NCBI GenBank assembly: GCA_029250345.1
Contig: JAQXFL010000033.1
Span: 1-37,159 of the forward strand
DNA length: 37,159 bases
Reading direction: 5' to 3'
DNA from: Candidatus Poseidoniaceae archaeon
GTDB taxonomy: Archaea > Thermoplasmatota > Poseidoniia > Poseidoniales > Poseidoniaceae
Shown: piece by piece, positions 28,062-37,159 of the stretch
Position numbering within the stretch: position 1 is the stretch's first letter
How the letters are laid out: every line of letters begins with the position of its first letter
Notes under the pieces: model-generated
What the model was told of the DNA's origin: nothing
The model's input: only the letters and a program-made list of their open reading frames with translations
The model's database searches: none
Position numbers and translations under genes: made by a program

Positions 28062-30101
28062 TCAAGCCTCAGCCGTTTCGGCCTTTTTGGCTTCAATTGC
28101 TGCGTCGTTGGCTTTAATTTGCTCCCAAACAATTTCTGCAATATCTTTGACTTCCATTTCAGAGCCGATGGCACTGAGACCATCTGTGACCATGGTCGAA
28201 CAGAATGGACAACCGACTGCAACGGTTTCAGCGCCCGTCTGTGCCAGTTCCTTTGAGCGAATGATATTGACTCGGTCATGGTCGTCATCAACGTGTTCTT
28301 CCATCCACATTTGAGCGCCACCTGCGCCACAACAGAACGAATCCTTGCCGTGCCGTTCAGCTTCAACTGCAACGCCTCCAATTGCATCACGAGGCGCATC
28401 GAGTTCACCGCCAATTCGGCCAAGATAGCACGGATCGTGATAGGTGACTGAGCCATCGTGTTTTGGCTGAGGTAACTTCCCTTCCTTTTGCAAATGGTTG
28501 ATGAGTTGAGAGTGGTGCATAACTTCGATGTCTTCACCGCCGTAGTCTTTGTATTCTTTCCCAAGAGTATGGAAACAGTGTGGGCAAGATGCAACAATCT
28601 TCTTGACTCCGATTTCTTCGAATGTCTCAAGGTTGGTTTCAGCCAGCATCTGGAAGAGATATTCGTTTCCAGCACGGCGTGCGGCATCACCGCTGCAACC
28701 TTCCTGCATTCCGAGAATACCGACATCCAATCCTGCTTCTTTCATCACACTGATGGTGTCTCTGGCCACCTTTTTGTTGCGTTCGTCGAACGAAGCTGCG
28801 CATCCTGCGAAGTAGATGTATTCAGCAGGTTCTGCAACTTTGACGTCTAAATCAGCAGCCCAATCGCCACGCTCGTGAGCAGGCAGACCGTACGGGTTCG
28901 AGTCGGACTCCAAGTTCTCGATGGTCGCCATGAGTGGCATGACGGTATCCTCTACGGATTCATCAAACTCCATTCGCTCCATCATCAAGTGACGGCGGGC
29001 ATCGGTCAATTTGGGAACATGGTCGATGTAAATTGGACAGGCTTCGACGCATGCATGACAAGTTGTGCACGCCCAAATCGCGTCTTCACCGAACCGTGCA
29101 ATAATGTCCTGTTCAGGTGTTTCACCGGCGAGAAGCGTCGTGGAATTGTCGTTGGCATAGTGCCGCACATCGTGAATGATTTGCATTGGATTGAGTGCTT
29201 TGCCGGAAGCATACGCAGGGCAGACATCTTGACAGCGAGCACATGATGTGCAAGCCCAACCATCAATCAGATTGCGCCAGGTCAAGTCAGTGTAGTTGAC
29301 CGTACCAAAGGATTCGATGTCGAGTTCTTCAAGCGAAACCGCCTTGCCGTCCTCGCCTCGTGCGAGAGGCTCCATCGTGCCCATTGGACGCATGTCATGG
29401 AAGAAGACATTCGGGAACGCCATGACCAAGTGCATGTGTTTTGACAGTGGGATCAAGAACAAAAACGTCGAGATAGCAAGCATGTGCATCCAGTAAGCAC
29501 CTACAACAAGGGATGTCGTTGGCCCAATTGTCGAAGCAACCCAGTAGCCGATTGGTTCCCATGTCGAAGAAACCGTAGATTCGCCTGCTTCGACGAAGAA
29601 CGATGTAACCGTGATGGTCATGATGAGCAACAGGATGGCGTTTCCTTCAAGTTGCGACTTTCCTTTGAGCTTCTCCGGAGTGAAAGCAACACGGCGAGTT
29701 AACGCGGCGACGCAACCTACCAATGCAATGGTGTATCCCGTCTCAACGATAAGATTCCACGGACCTCGAACGAGATCGGGGAGAACATTGTGAGAAAACC
29801 AGTTTGCAGTAGCAAGGTCAAACATATCAGTTGAAAGCATGAGAAAGCCCCAGAACATGAGGACGTGAATACCGCCAGCAATGCGGTCCTTGAGGACTTT
29901 CTTTTGACCGAGCCATCCCGTGATGACTTCCATAATACGTGCCCCCCAGTTGTCAAAGCGGTTGTCTGGAGCCCCTTTCAAAACCAAACGTGTAGCCTTG
30001 ACGACTTGATACAGGAAGAAACCTCCCGAAATACCTCCGAGAAGCAAAAGAAGTATCCATCCAGAAACTGGGCCATAACTCATTGTCAACGGATGTTCCA
30101 T
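28062..30101 (-). CDS. Membrane Fe-S oxidoreductase, HdrD/GlpC-like with NarI-like membrane domain
   Basis: N-terminal TM helices; two 4Fe-4S motifs CTSCARCQDVCPAYASG and CTTCHACVEACPIYIDH; CCG-type domains (EGCSGDAARRAGNEYLFQ..CPHC; YHDPCYLGR..FCCGAGGAQMW..CPFC). Confidence 0.88.
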   Translation of the reverse strand: MEHPLTMSYGPVSGWILLLLLGGISGGFFLYQVVKATRLVLKGAPDNRFDNWGARIMEVITGWLGQKKVLKDRIAGGIHVLMFWGFLMLSTDMFDLATANWFSHNVLPDLVRGPWNLIVETGYTIALVGCVAALTRRVAFTPEKLKGKSQLEGNAILLLIMTITVTSFFVEAGESTVSSTWEPIGYWVASTIGPTTSLVVGAYWMHMLAISTFLFLIPLSKHMHLVMAFPNVFFHDMRPMGTMEPLARGEDGKAVSLEELDIESFGTVNYTDLTWRNLIDGWACTSCARCQDVCPAYASGKALNPMQIIHDVRHYANDNSTTLLAGETPEQDIIARFGEDAIWACTTCHACVEACPIYIDHVPKLTDARRHLMMERMEFDESVEDTVMPLMATIENLESDSNPYGLPAHERGDWAADLDVKVAEPAEYIYFAGCAASFDERNKKVARDTISVMKEAGLDVGILGMQEGCSGDAARRAGNEYLFQMLAETNLETFEEIGVKKIVASCPHCFHTLGKEYKDYGGEDIEVMHHSQLINHLQKEGKLPQPKHDGSVTYHDPCYLGRIGGELDAPRDAIGGVAVEAERHGKDSFCCGAGGAQMWMEEHVDDDHDRVNIIRSKELAQTGAETVAVGCPFCSTMVTDGLSAIGSEMEVKDIAEIVWEQIKANDAAIEAKKAETAEA

Positions 30102-30245
30102 GGTAACTCATCTCAAGGGAGGATTCCCGCAGGTAATGGCAGACGCGCTCATCCCTTCAATGCACCGATAATTCTCGTTCAATGGCAGTGAATGAAGAAC
30201 AAGGGATATGAAGCGAAGGTGCCTCGTGAACACCGAGGGGACACC

Positions 30246-31430
30246 ATGGGTCGAGTTACAGCAAGCGCACCGGGAAAATGTATCCTGTTCGGCGAACATG
30301 CAGTGGTGTACGGCGAGCCTGCGGTTGCGGTGGCAATCGAGCAACGCATTTCTGTTACGCTCGAATCCGTTCAAACCGGTGAAACACCGTGGAAAATTGA
30401 TGGAATGCATTTTGATTCGAGAAAACACCCCCATGTTCAAGCGCTGCGCAATCGCCTCTGGCAAACCTCCCAAGGCGCACCAGGCATCACCATCCAAGTC
30501 AATGGGGACATCCCTCCAGCATCCGGGCTCGGCTCATCAGCCGCGCTTTCAGTTGCCGCGAGTGCAGCATTACGATGCGCTCGTGGTCGCTGGTACACAT
30601 CGGTTGATGACTTGCAAAACCCAGCGACATGGGCTGAAGGATATGCGAGTTCAATTGAAAACCTCGATGTTTACACTCCGGAAAATCGAGAACTTTCATC
30701 GCAACAGTCCAAGTCATCAATGGAGCATTATGTTCACGGCAAAGAAGTCGCATCACTCGATGAATGCGCACTTCTCGCTCACGCTGTTGAAGCGGTGGCT
30801 CAAGCAGGAAGGGCTTCGCCAATGGATGCTTCAACGTGTGCTCATGGTGGCGTCGTGCTGCTCAGCGATGCCATGGAGAAGGATGTCGAATACCTGTACA
30901 CGCGCCGCCTAAAGATGGAGGATGGAGAACGAACATGGCATCTTCACTCGGTTCACATGCCAAACACGACCGAAGACCTGTATCTGGTGATCGGAAACAC
31001 AGGCGTTTACGCTCCAACATCAAACCAAGTGGCAAAGGTCGCTGCAGCCATCGCAGCAAAACCTGAGCGAATTAGAGAAATTCAAACCATTGGAGTGATT
31101 GCACGGCGAGGCATTCAAGCGCTCAAAGAGGGTGACTTTGAAGCGGTCGGAAGAGCGATGTCGGAGAATCAGATTATGCTACAGGGCCTTGGCGTGTCGT
31201 GTCCCGAACTCGAATCACTCATTCGGGCGGCGGCGCCCACCTCTCTCGGTGCTAAACTCACCGGAGCCGGTGGTGGAGGGTGCATGGTTGCACTCACACG
31301 GCACCCAAAACAAACCAGTGAAGCGATTGAATTGGCTGGAGGTCGAACACTGATTTCCAAGTTCGGTAACGCTGGCTTAACGGTTGACGAATGCGAAAAT
31401 ATGCCTCTTTGGTCGACTGGTCGAGAATAA
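30246..31430 (+). CDS. mvk: Mevalonate kinase (GHMP family)
   Basis: MGRVTASAPGKCILFGEHAVVYGEPAVAVAIEQRISV; DIPPASGLGSSAALSVAASAAL; AKLTGAGGGGCMVAL. Confidence 0.92.
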   Translation: MGRVTASAPGKCILFGEHAVVYGEPAVAVAIEQRISVTLESVQTGETPWKIDGMHFDSRKHPHVQALRNRLWQTSQGAPGITIQVNGDIPPASGLGSSAALSVAASAALRCARGRWYTSVDDLQNPATWAEGYASSIENLDVYTPENRELSSQQSKSSMEHYVHGKEVASLDECALLAHAVEAVAQAGRASPMDASTCAHGGVVLLSDAMEKDVEYLYTRRLKMEDGERTWHLHSVHMPNTTEDLYLVIGNTGVYAPTSNQVAKVAAAIAAKPERIREIQTIGVIARRGIQALKEGDFEAVGRAMSENQIMLQGLGVSCPELESLIRAAAPTSLGAKLTGAGGGGCMVALTRHPKQTSEAIELAGGRTLISKFGNAGLTVDECENMPLWSTGRE

Positions 31431-31482
31431 CCGTCGCAGTGCGCTCTTTTTGCTGCTGGAATGCGGTAAGGTGCCTGCCTTC

Positions 31483-31492
31483 TTTTTATATA
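31483..31492 (+). promoter_or_regulatory. Archaeal TATA box of the TBP gene
   Basis: tttttatata, centred about 26 nt upstream of the TBP ATG at 31514; a second AT-rich element ttatatat lies at 31497-31504. Confidence 0.7.
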
Positions 31493-31513
31493 GTCGTTAT
31501 ATATGGGCCTATC

Positions 31514-32128
31514 ATGACAACCGATGAAGAACGTCTAACTGTAGTGAATGTAGTAGCGAGCACCCGTGTCGCTGAAGAACTCGATTTGCCGGATATTGCT
31601 ATCCAGCTCAACTGTGAATACGAACCTGAGCAATTCCCTGGTGTCGTTTACCGAGTGACCGATCCAAAACTTGCTATCCTCATGTTCCGTTCCGGCCGTG
31701 CAGTTTGTACCGGTGGTAAAGACGAAGCAAACATCGAAACTGGAATCGAGAGAATGATTGCAGACCTTCGTGATGCTGGAATTGAAACTTGGGACTTGGA
31801 CCAAGTCGAAATTGAAGTTCAAAACATGGTTGCAACGTACGCACTCCACTACCCAGAAGACTACGATGGGAACGACAAATTTACCAACGAACCACTCGCT
31901 GGTGTCCCTCGTAAACTCAACCTCAACAACCTCACCTTCCACTTGCCCTTCGACAAGGTCGAGTACGAACCAGAACAATTCCCAGGCTTGATTTACCGAC
32001 TTGACTATCCGAAGGTTGTTTGCTTGATTTTCGGCAGCGGAAAAATGGTCATCACCGGCGCACGTCACAAGGACGAAATCCTCGAAGCCGTCGAAATTAT
32101 CAAGGACGAATTGGCCGATCTTCTCTGA
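31514..32128 (+). CDS. tbp: TATA-box-binding protein
   Basis: Two TBP repeats: VVNVVASTRVAEELDLPDIAIQLNCEYEPEQFPGVVYRVTDPKLAILMFRSGRAVCTGGK and LTFHLPFDKVEYEPEQFPGLIYRLDYPKVVCLIFGSGKMVITGARH; ATG at 31514 preferred over the longer ORF at 31391. Confidence 0.96.
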   Translation: MTTDEERLTVVNVVASTRVAEELDLPDIAIQLNCEYEPEQFPGVVYRVTDPKLAILMFRSGRAVCTGGKDEANIETGIERMIADLRDAGIETWDLDQVEIEVQNMVATYALHYPEDYDGNDKFTNEPLAGVPRKLNLNNLTFHLPFDKVEYEPEQFPGLIYRLDYPKVVCLIFGSGKMVITGARHKDEILEAVEIIKDELADLL

Positions 32129-32183
32129 GTTCGCCTAAGAGTTTGAGAGAAGTCTTGATGTTCTATTGCGACTGTGGCCCGAC

Positions 32184-35100
32184 ATGGGCACACGGTCGCT
32201 CCGCTTGGCATCTCCTTTGATGCTCGTGGCACTGCTGTGCTTAGCAACAACTCAACCAATGCTTTCACAACCGTTGTTGGACGAGAACGGTTCACCGAAG
32301 TTTTCCTCTGAAAACCCAGGAGTAAGTGATGTGCCAACATGGAAAGTTGGTGACAAATGGATCTACTCGGGAACCTTTGACCCAACAAAATTGGTCACCG
32401 ATTCTGGAGTTCAAGCAACTGTAGGCGAGATTTACGGCGATACTACAGTACAAGTGATGGCCATCACTGAACGGTCTGTCGACAACATGTCTGTCTTGGC
32501 GTATACCCTACAGACTTCGGCGAACTATGACAAATCAGGAGTATCGCTTGAGGGATACAATGGAAACGTGTTCATTACCTTCAAGCAAACTGAATACCTC
32601 AGAGTGAGCGATCTTTCATCAATGCGCAGTGATTTGGAATTGTATATTCGGTTCGTCCCTTACGGGCTTTCGAGCCTCGCCCAAGTTCTTGGCGATATCA
32701 CCATCACGAACACGTACACTCCGGTAAACGAAGTCTATGATTTCCCCATTCGGGCGAATGAACAATGGACGACAACCACAACTGCATCAACCGCTTGGTC
32801 CGGTTCAAGCGACTACATTACACCGTTCCCAGTCCCGACAACCGGAACCAACAGTACCACTTGGGAAGTCACCGATACAGGAAGACCGCGTAACGACTAC
32901 GGACAAACCATCGGCTATGGCGGATGCAACGCTTCCTACGAACTGACTTCAGTGAACAGCAATGGCGAGGCAAGTGGTTACCGTTGGTATTGCCCTGAAG
33001 CGAGGAACTTTGCTTGGCTACACACTGAAGACGATATTGGCTTGGTTATTGATTTCCGTCTCAAACAATATATTCCGCTTGATTCCACTGGAGTCGACCA
33101 GTACACCAATCCCGGAACTCGCGATGAATGCTTGATGGTCGAATTGGAAAGCGAAATCACCGCACTCAATACTCCAGTCGGCGTTTGGGTCAATGCATCT
33201 GCAAGCTGCTTTTCAACGACGAGCGGGATACCTGTTGAGGTCCATCATGAAGCTTCAGGAATTGTACAACTCGCAACTACCGAAAGCAATGGAAGTGCTT
33301 TTTTCGACATTGACATGGGCGATGAAAAAGATGCTTCGGAATCGGCATTTGATTGGGCAAGTCACGGCATCGTCGCAAGGATTCAACCAAGTGCTGCATC
33401 CTCGTTTGGTACATCTGTGGGTTCGACCACAATCACACTTGATGAATACTTGATAGGGCTCGATTTGATTGCGAGCGAGGATTTTGGTAAAGTTCTTCGA
33501 AATCGAAGTGGAGTACGCACTGAATTGAATTCCCTTTCAGGTTGGAATGTATTGCCTGGTGATGAATTGCTTATCGAAGTCGCTGTCCAAAACAGAGGAC
33601 TTTCCTCCAGCACTCCGACGACCATGTCCATAACCCATCCAGACGGGCAGACCTCATCTCACCCTCTTCCTTCACTGGCAACCTATGAGGCTCACAAAGT
33701 GAACTTCACTTGGACTGTCCCGAGCGAGCAAGCGATTGGAATTGTTCCAGTTTCTTGGCAAGCAGACCCGAGTGGTATCAACAGTGCAGATGCGAACTCG
33801 ACCAATAATCAAGCACTCATCTCCATGTTTGTTGGCCGACTGCCAACACCAGTGTTCACCGACCCAATCGCAATGACATTGGAGGAACTGCAACTCACCG
33901 CCGGTGAAAGTTTTGACGAGGACGGAGGTGTTGTGTTCTGCGAATTCAAGATCCCCTACGACGATGGTTCAAAGAACTGGGCATGGGAAACAGTCCCTTC
34001 CGCCTCTTGTGCTGTCAATTGGACATGGACTGACGATGGCAATTATCCAGTTGAAATCACGGTTATTGACGAAGAAAAAGATGAACAAACTGCAGTCATG
34101 AATGTCATCATCGCCAACAGGAATCCAGAAATTCAAATCCTCAGTTCAAGAACCGAGGTGAAAGTAGAACACCCAATTACTCTCTACGCCTTTGCCAACG
34201 ATTCCGATTCGGAAGATGTGTGGCCTGGAGCCGTCGATGTCTACTGGCCAGATACCCTTTGCGATGAAGGATATTACACTCGAGTGTGTACCACGACTGC
34301 TCCGACTGAAGGCTTGCATACTTTTACTGCCGTAGCCACAGATGATGACTACGCAATAACACCTGCCACTATTGAAATCCAATTCTCAAACATAGCGCCT
34401 CACGGAACTTCCATTGCATTGCAGAAAAACAACCAATTCCTCGAAAGTGATGAACAGCAAATCTGGCACTTAGATGAAGATGAAACCATTGTCGTCAAGG
34501 GGCAAGCACTCGATTCAGTTGATGATTTGGAATCTCTGACGCATACATGGTGGCCGGATGGTGAGCAACCGTCATTGATGTATACGTTCAACGGACGAAC
34601 CTCGACCTTCCCCATGCAATGGAACACTGCTGGACTTCACACCATTCGTTTGGAAGTTCGTGACAACGACGGAGAGGCCAGTACGATTGAGGAACGCTGG
34701 ATTAACATTCGAAATGTCCCCCCAGTGATTCAACCGTTGGTCTCCTTGCTCCCAATTGCTGAAGGGCAATCGGTAACGATTGAAGGCAACTCAACCGATA
34801 CCGCAAGCGACATTGATTCTCTTGTCAAATGTTGGGACATCGACCCAGGTATCGACAGCGATGACATCGGAGGTGCTGACGATGATTGCGACATTACGGG
34901 AGATATTCTCACCTATGCATGGAACAGAAGCGGCTCGCATACCATCATCTATCACGTCACAGATGATGACGGGGCACAATCCAGCGAAGTACTTGTCATC
35001 GAAGTGTTGAACATGCCTCCAATCGTGAGATTGCAAAACACCGAATGCGTCGCTTATAGGGAATGCTACCTGAGTGCTGATCGAACCATCGACTCACTGA

Positions 35101-35765
35101 ATGACCTTCCTGGCCTTACCATTGTATGGGATTTGGACATCACTGTCGACAGCAACGGTGACGGTATCAAAGATAACGATGCAGATTTAATCGGCTCTTC
35201 AGTGACCCATACCTTCCGAGATTCGGGTACTGTTCGAGTGAAAGCCATGGCGTGGGATGAAAATCCGGAACGTCCAGGGCAATCGACCATGTCCATCGTT
35301 GTTGCACCACCTGAACGTACATCAATCGAAGAGGTGAGTGCGGCATTCATCGGTGAAGACGCGAATCCTCTTGCGCAAATTGGATTATTGCTTTCAGCAC
35401 TGTTTGTCTTGGCACTCTTGACACGTCGACGGAAGAAGAATTCGTCGGATGACCCATGGCAAAATGCAGAACTCGCTGGTGAAGACCCTGACGAACGTGA
35501 ATTTGAAACTCAGGCACTTCTCGACCAAGTGCAATCTCGACGCCCAGCAACCCCGCCTTCAACTCAAATGTTTTCAACTGGAGAAGAGATTGTTCAAATC
35601 AACGACCCAATACCAACACTTCCTGCAACAGAAGAACCGGCCACTTTACCGCTCATTGAACAAGGCCCAGCAATTCCAGAAGACGGGATTCCTGAAGGAT
35701 GGACTGCGGAACAATGGTCGCATTATGGGCAACAATATCTCGATGCTCAAGCATCTCACCCTTGA
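32184..35765 (+). CDS. Large secreted protein with PKD/Ig-like repeats, C-terminal TM and cytosolic tail; tandem paralog 1
   Basis: Signal MGTRSLRLASPLMLVALLCLATTQPMLS; PKD-like NTAGLHTIRLEVRDNDGEAS; Ca-binding-like DSNGDGIKDNDAD; TM LAQIGLLLSALFVLALLTRRRKK; tail IPEGWTAEQWSHYGQQYLD. Confidence 0.88.
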   Translation: MGTRSLRLASPLMLVALLCLATTQPMLSQPLLDENGSPKFSSENPGVSDVPTWKVGDKWIYSGTFDPTKLVTDSGVQATVGEIYGDTTVQVMAITERSVDNMSVLAYTLQTSANYDKSGVSLEGYNGNVFITFKQTEYLRVSDLSSMRSDLELYIRFVPYGLSSLAQVLGDITITNTYTPVNEVYDFPIRANEQWTTTTTASTAWSGSSDYITPFPVPTTGTNSTTWEVTDTGRPRNDYGQTIGYGGCNASYELTSVNSNGEASGYRWYCPEARNFAWLHTEDDIGLVIDFRLKQYIPLDSTGVDQYTNPGTRDECLMVELESEITALNTPVGVWVNASASCFSTTSGIPVEVHHEASGIVQLATTESNGSAFFDIDMGDEKDASESAFDWASHGIVARIQPSAASSFGTSVGSTTITLDEYLIGLDLIASEDFGKVLRNRSGVRTELNSLSGWNVLPGDELLIEVAVQNRGLSSSTPTTMSITHPDGQTSSHPLPSLATYEAHKVNFTWTVPSEQAIGIVPVSWQADPSGINSADANSTNNQALISMFVGRLPTPVFTDPIAMTLEELQLTAGESFDEDGGVVFCEFKIPYDDGSKNWAWETVPSASCAVNWTWTDDGNYPVEITVIDEEKDEQTAVMNVIIANRNPEIQILSSRTEVKVEHPITLYAFANDSDSEDVWPGAVDVYWPDTLCDEGYYTRVCTTTAPTEGLHTFTAVATDDDYAITPATIEIQFSNIAPHGTSIALQKNNQFLESDEQQIWHLDEDETIVVKGQALDSVDDLESLTHTWWPDGEQPSLMYTFNGRTSTFPMQWNTAGLHTIRLEVRDNDGEASTIEERWINIRNVPPVIQPLVSLLPIAEGQSVTIEGNSTDTASDIDSLVKCWDIDPGIDSDDIGGADDDCDITGDILTYAWNRSGSHTIIYHVTDDDGAQSSEVLVIEVLNMPPIVRLQNTECVAYRECYLSADRTIDSLNDLPGLTIVWDLDITVDSNGDGIKDNDADLIGSSVTHTFRDSGTVRVKAMAWDENPERPGQSTMSIVVAPPERTSIEEVSAAFIGEDANPLAQIGLLLSALFVLALLTRRRKKNSSDDPWQNAELAGEDPDEREFETQALLDQVQSRRPATPPSTQMFSTGEEIVQINDPIPTLPATEEPATLPLIEQGPAIPEDGIPEGWTAEQWSHYGQQYLDAQASHP

Positions 35766-35767
35766 GT

Positions 35768-35782
35768 CGTCCCTACGGGACG
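35768..35782. other. Perfect short inverted repeat between tandem exoprotein genes
   Basis: cgtccc-tac-gggacg, 3 nt after the stop codon of the upstream gene; no following T-tract. Confidence 0.6.
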
Positions 35783-35824
35783 GAGAATCAAGCCTCTCAA
35801 GTAGGAGAACGCTTTCGGAGTACT

Positions 35825-37159
35825 ATGAATCGAATAGGCCCTGTAGTCATTGGATTGATATTTCTCATGTTTGCAGCACCGTTATCCAGCATGGTAACGT
35901 ACCAAACTCTAGAACTTTCTGAACAAAACATTCAGCATGCTGAAGGATGGAACAAAGACATCGATGTCCCTACATGGCGTATAGGCGATGAGTGGGTCTA
36001 TGAGACCAAATTTGATGTCGCTCAACTGATTGCACAAGCCAATGTTTCTGCAACATTGAACACACTCACCGGTGACACAACCTACACAGTCGAGGATATC
36101 CTCTTTGTCACTCTCGACGGTACACAGACACTTGTATACAAACTCGTCCTCGATGGAGATTTTACATCTGGGAACAACGGTGCGACCCTTGAAGGAGTGA
36201 CTGGAAGACTCAATATCGGATATGAAGGAGAAGATCTTGTTCGAGTTCGTGACCTTGCGGTTGTCAACTCCGAGTTCACACTCGATGTACGGTTCAGACC
36301 GTTCAATCTCGGTTTCCTCGAACAGGACATCGGTGAAATCACCTTTGACACCTATTATTCACCACCAAAGGAAAAGTACGACTTCCCGCTCCACACCGGC
36401 GACCAATGGTACATGCCATTCTACAGCGGCACGGGAGTGTCAGGAAGTTCAGATTACTTTGACCCGACTGAATTCGATAATCAGGGACCAGAAAACAACA
36501 GCTGGCAAATCACTGCTGATGGCGTCCCAACCGACGGAACCAGCTCGATTATTTATTCAGGGTGCGATGATTCATTCAAAATCAATGAATGGAATCAAAC
36601 CGGAGTATCACAAGGTTACAACTGGTATTGCCCCGCAGTTCGGTACAACTCTTGGATGCGTGTCAGCAACGCTGCAGGGTTTACCATTGACTGGCTGTTG
36701 AAGAGTTATTCACCGGCTGATTCCTATGGGATTGCAGCCGGCTCATCACCGGGTACACGCAATATCGAAGTCGATATCGACCTGCAATTTTTGGCAACGC
36801 TTCCAGACTCTGAACAGATGGTAACAGCAACCTATGCAACTTCGCCCAGTGGCACACCGCAAGGAAATACGAACATGCAGATCCGTTACGAATCCACGGA
36901 CTTGTTAGCCAATCCAACTACCGACGGCTCTGGCGTCATCAATTACATGCTCAACGTCTCGGACGGCATGGATTCTACACCATCAAGTGATGATTACTCC
37001 AGTAACGGAATCATTGTTTGGGACCCTGTTAACGAAATCATCGGCGCAACAACCGTCGTCATTGATTTGAATGTTGTTGCCATAGATTTGGTTGCACAAT
37101 CCGATTCAATCATCGTTACCCGCACACGTGGTACTGAAGTCGCTACTCTCAACAAAGCG
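35825..37159 (+). CDS. Secreted protein, tandem paralog 2 (3'-truncated by window; missing from the ORF track)
   Basis: ATG at 35825 opens a frame with no stop to the window end: MNRIGPVVIGLIFLMFAAPLSSMVTYQTLELSEQNIQHAEGWNKDIDVPTWRIGDEWVYETKFDV...; colinear with the N-terminal domain of 32184-35765. Confidence 0.88.
   Translation, partial: MNRIGPVVIGLIFLMFAAPLSSMVTYQTLELSEQNIQHAEGWNKDIDVPTWRIGDEWVYETKFDVAQLIAQANVSATLNTLTGDTTYTVEDILFVTLDGTQTLVYKLVLDGDFTSGNNGATLEGVTGRLNIGYEGEDLVRVRDLAVVNSEFTLDVRFRPFNLGFLEQDIGEITFDTYYSPPKEKYDFPLHTGDQWYMPFYSGTGVSGSSDYFDPTEFDNQGPENNSWQITADGVPTDGTSSIIYSGCDDSFKINEWNQTGVSQGYNWYCPAVRYNSWMRVSNAAGFTIDWLLKSYSPADSYGIAAGSSPGTRNIEVDIDLQFLATLPDSEQMVTATYATSPSGTPQGNTNMQIRYESTDLLANPTTDGSGVINYMLNVSDGMDSTPSSDDYSSNGIIVWDPVNEIIGATTVVIDLNVVAIDLVAQSDSIIVTRTRGTEVATLNKA

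Noticed and set aside
28052-28726. 224-aa minus-strand ORF
   Set aside because: Alternate frame within the HdrD-like gene; basic, low-information translation typical of frame-shifted shadow ORFs.
30102-30245. Divergent intergenic region checked for a tRNA or small RNA
   Set aside because: No T-loop GGTTCRANTCC pattern or convincing cloverleaf seen by eye; likely promoter region only.
30208-30912. 234-aa plus-strand ORF
   Set aside because: Out-of-frame overlap with mevalonate kinase, whose motifs are unambiguous.
31535-32068. 177-aa minus-strand ORF antisense to TBP
   Set aside because: Fully covered by the well-supported tbp gene; no family motifs.
1-37159. Prophage, transposon or defence island
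   Set aside because: No integrase, transposase, terminal repeats, restriction, toxin-antitoxin or Cas-like proteins recognised; content is housekeeping plus surface proteins.

Overview
The window looks like one contiguous, densely coded chromosomal segment of a heterotrophic archaeon, most likely a marine Euryarchaeote of the Poseidoniales / Marine Group II type. That assignment is inferred from TBP, mevalonate kinase, archaeal-style TATA/leaderless signals and many large secreted, membrane-anchored proteins; no phylogeny was run. Housekeeping genes recognised: nadE, trhO-like rhodanese, ileS, cysS, mutY, a MutS-family ATPase with an N-terminal HhH, thioredoxin, an HdrD/GlpC-like membrane Fe-S oxidoreductase, mevalonate kinase and TBP. 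Around them is a cell-surface/secreted inventory: a 2.1k-aa repeat protein, two paralogous S15/CocE-type hydrolases flanking the MutS-like gene, a secreted lamin-tail-domain + amidohydrolase fusion, a lipoprotein, and a tandem pair of large paralogous exoproteins (the second truncated by the window end and absent from the ORF track). The most interesting signals are (i) single-TM surface proteins with short cytosolic tails, two of which are aromatic-rich, (ii) the repeat block of the giant protein, (iii) the shared N-terminal domain of the tandem exoproteins, (iv) small membrane proteins resembling the FUN14 and DRAM/Frag1 families, and (v) convergent gene pairs with 0-2 nt between stop codons. 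I saw no rRNA, tRNA, CRISPR array, transposase, integrase or obvious mobile element.
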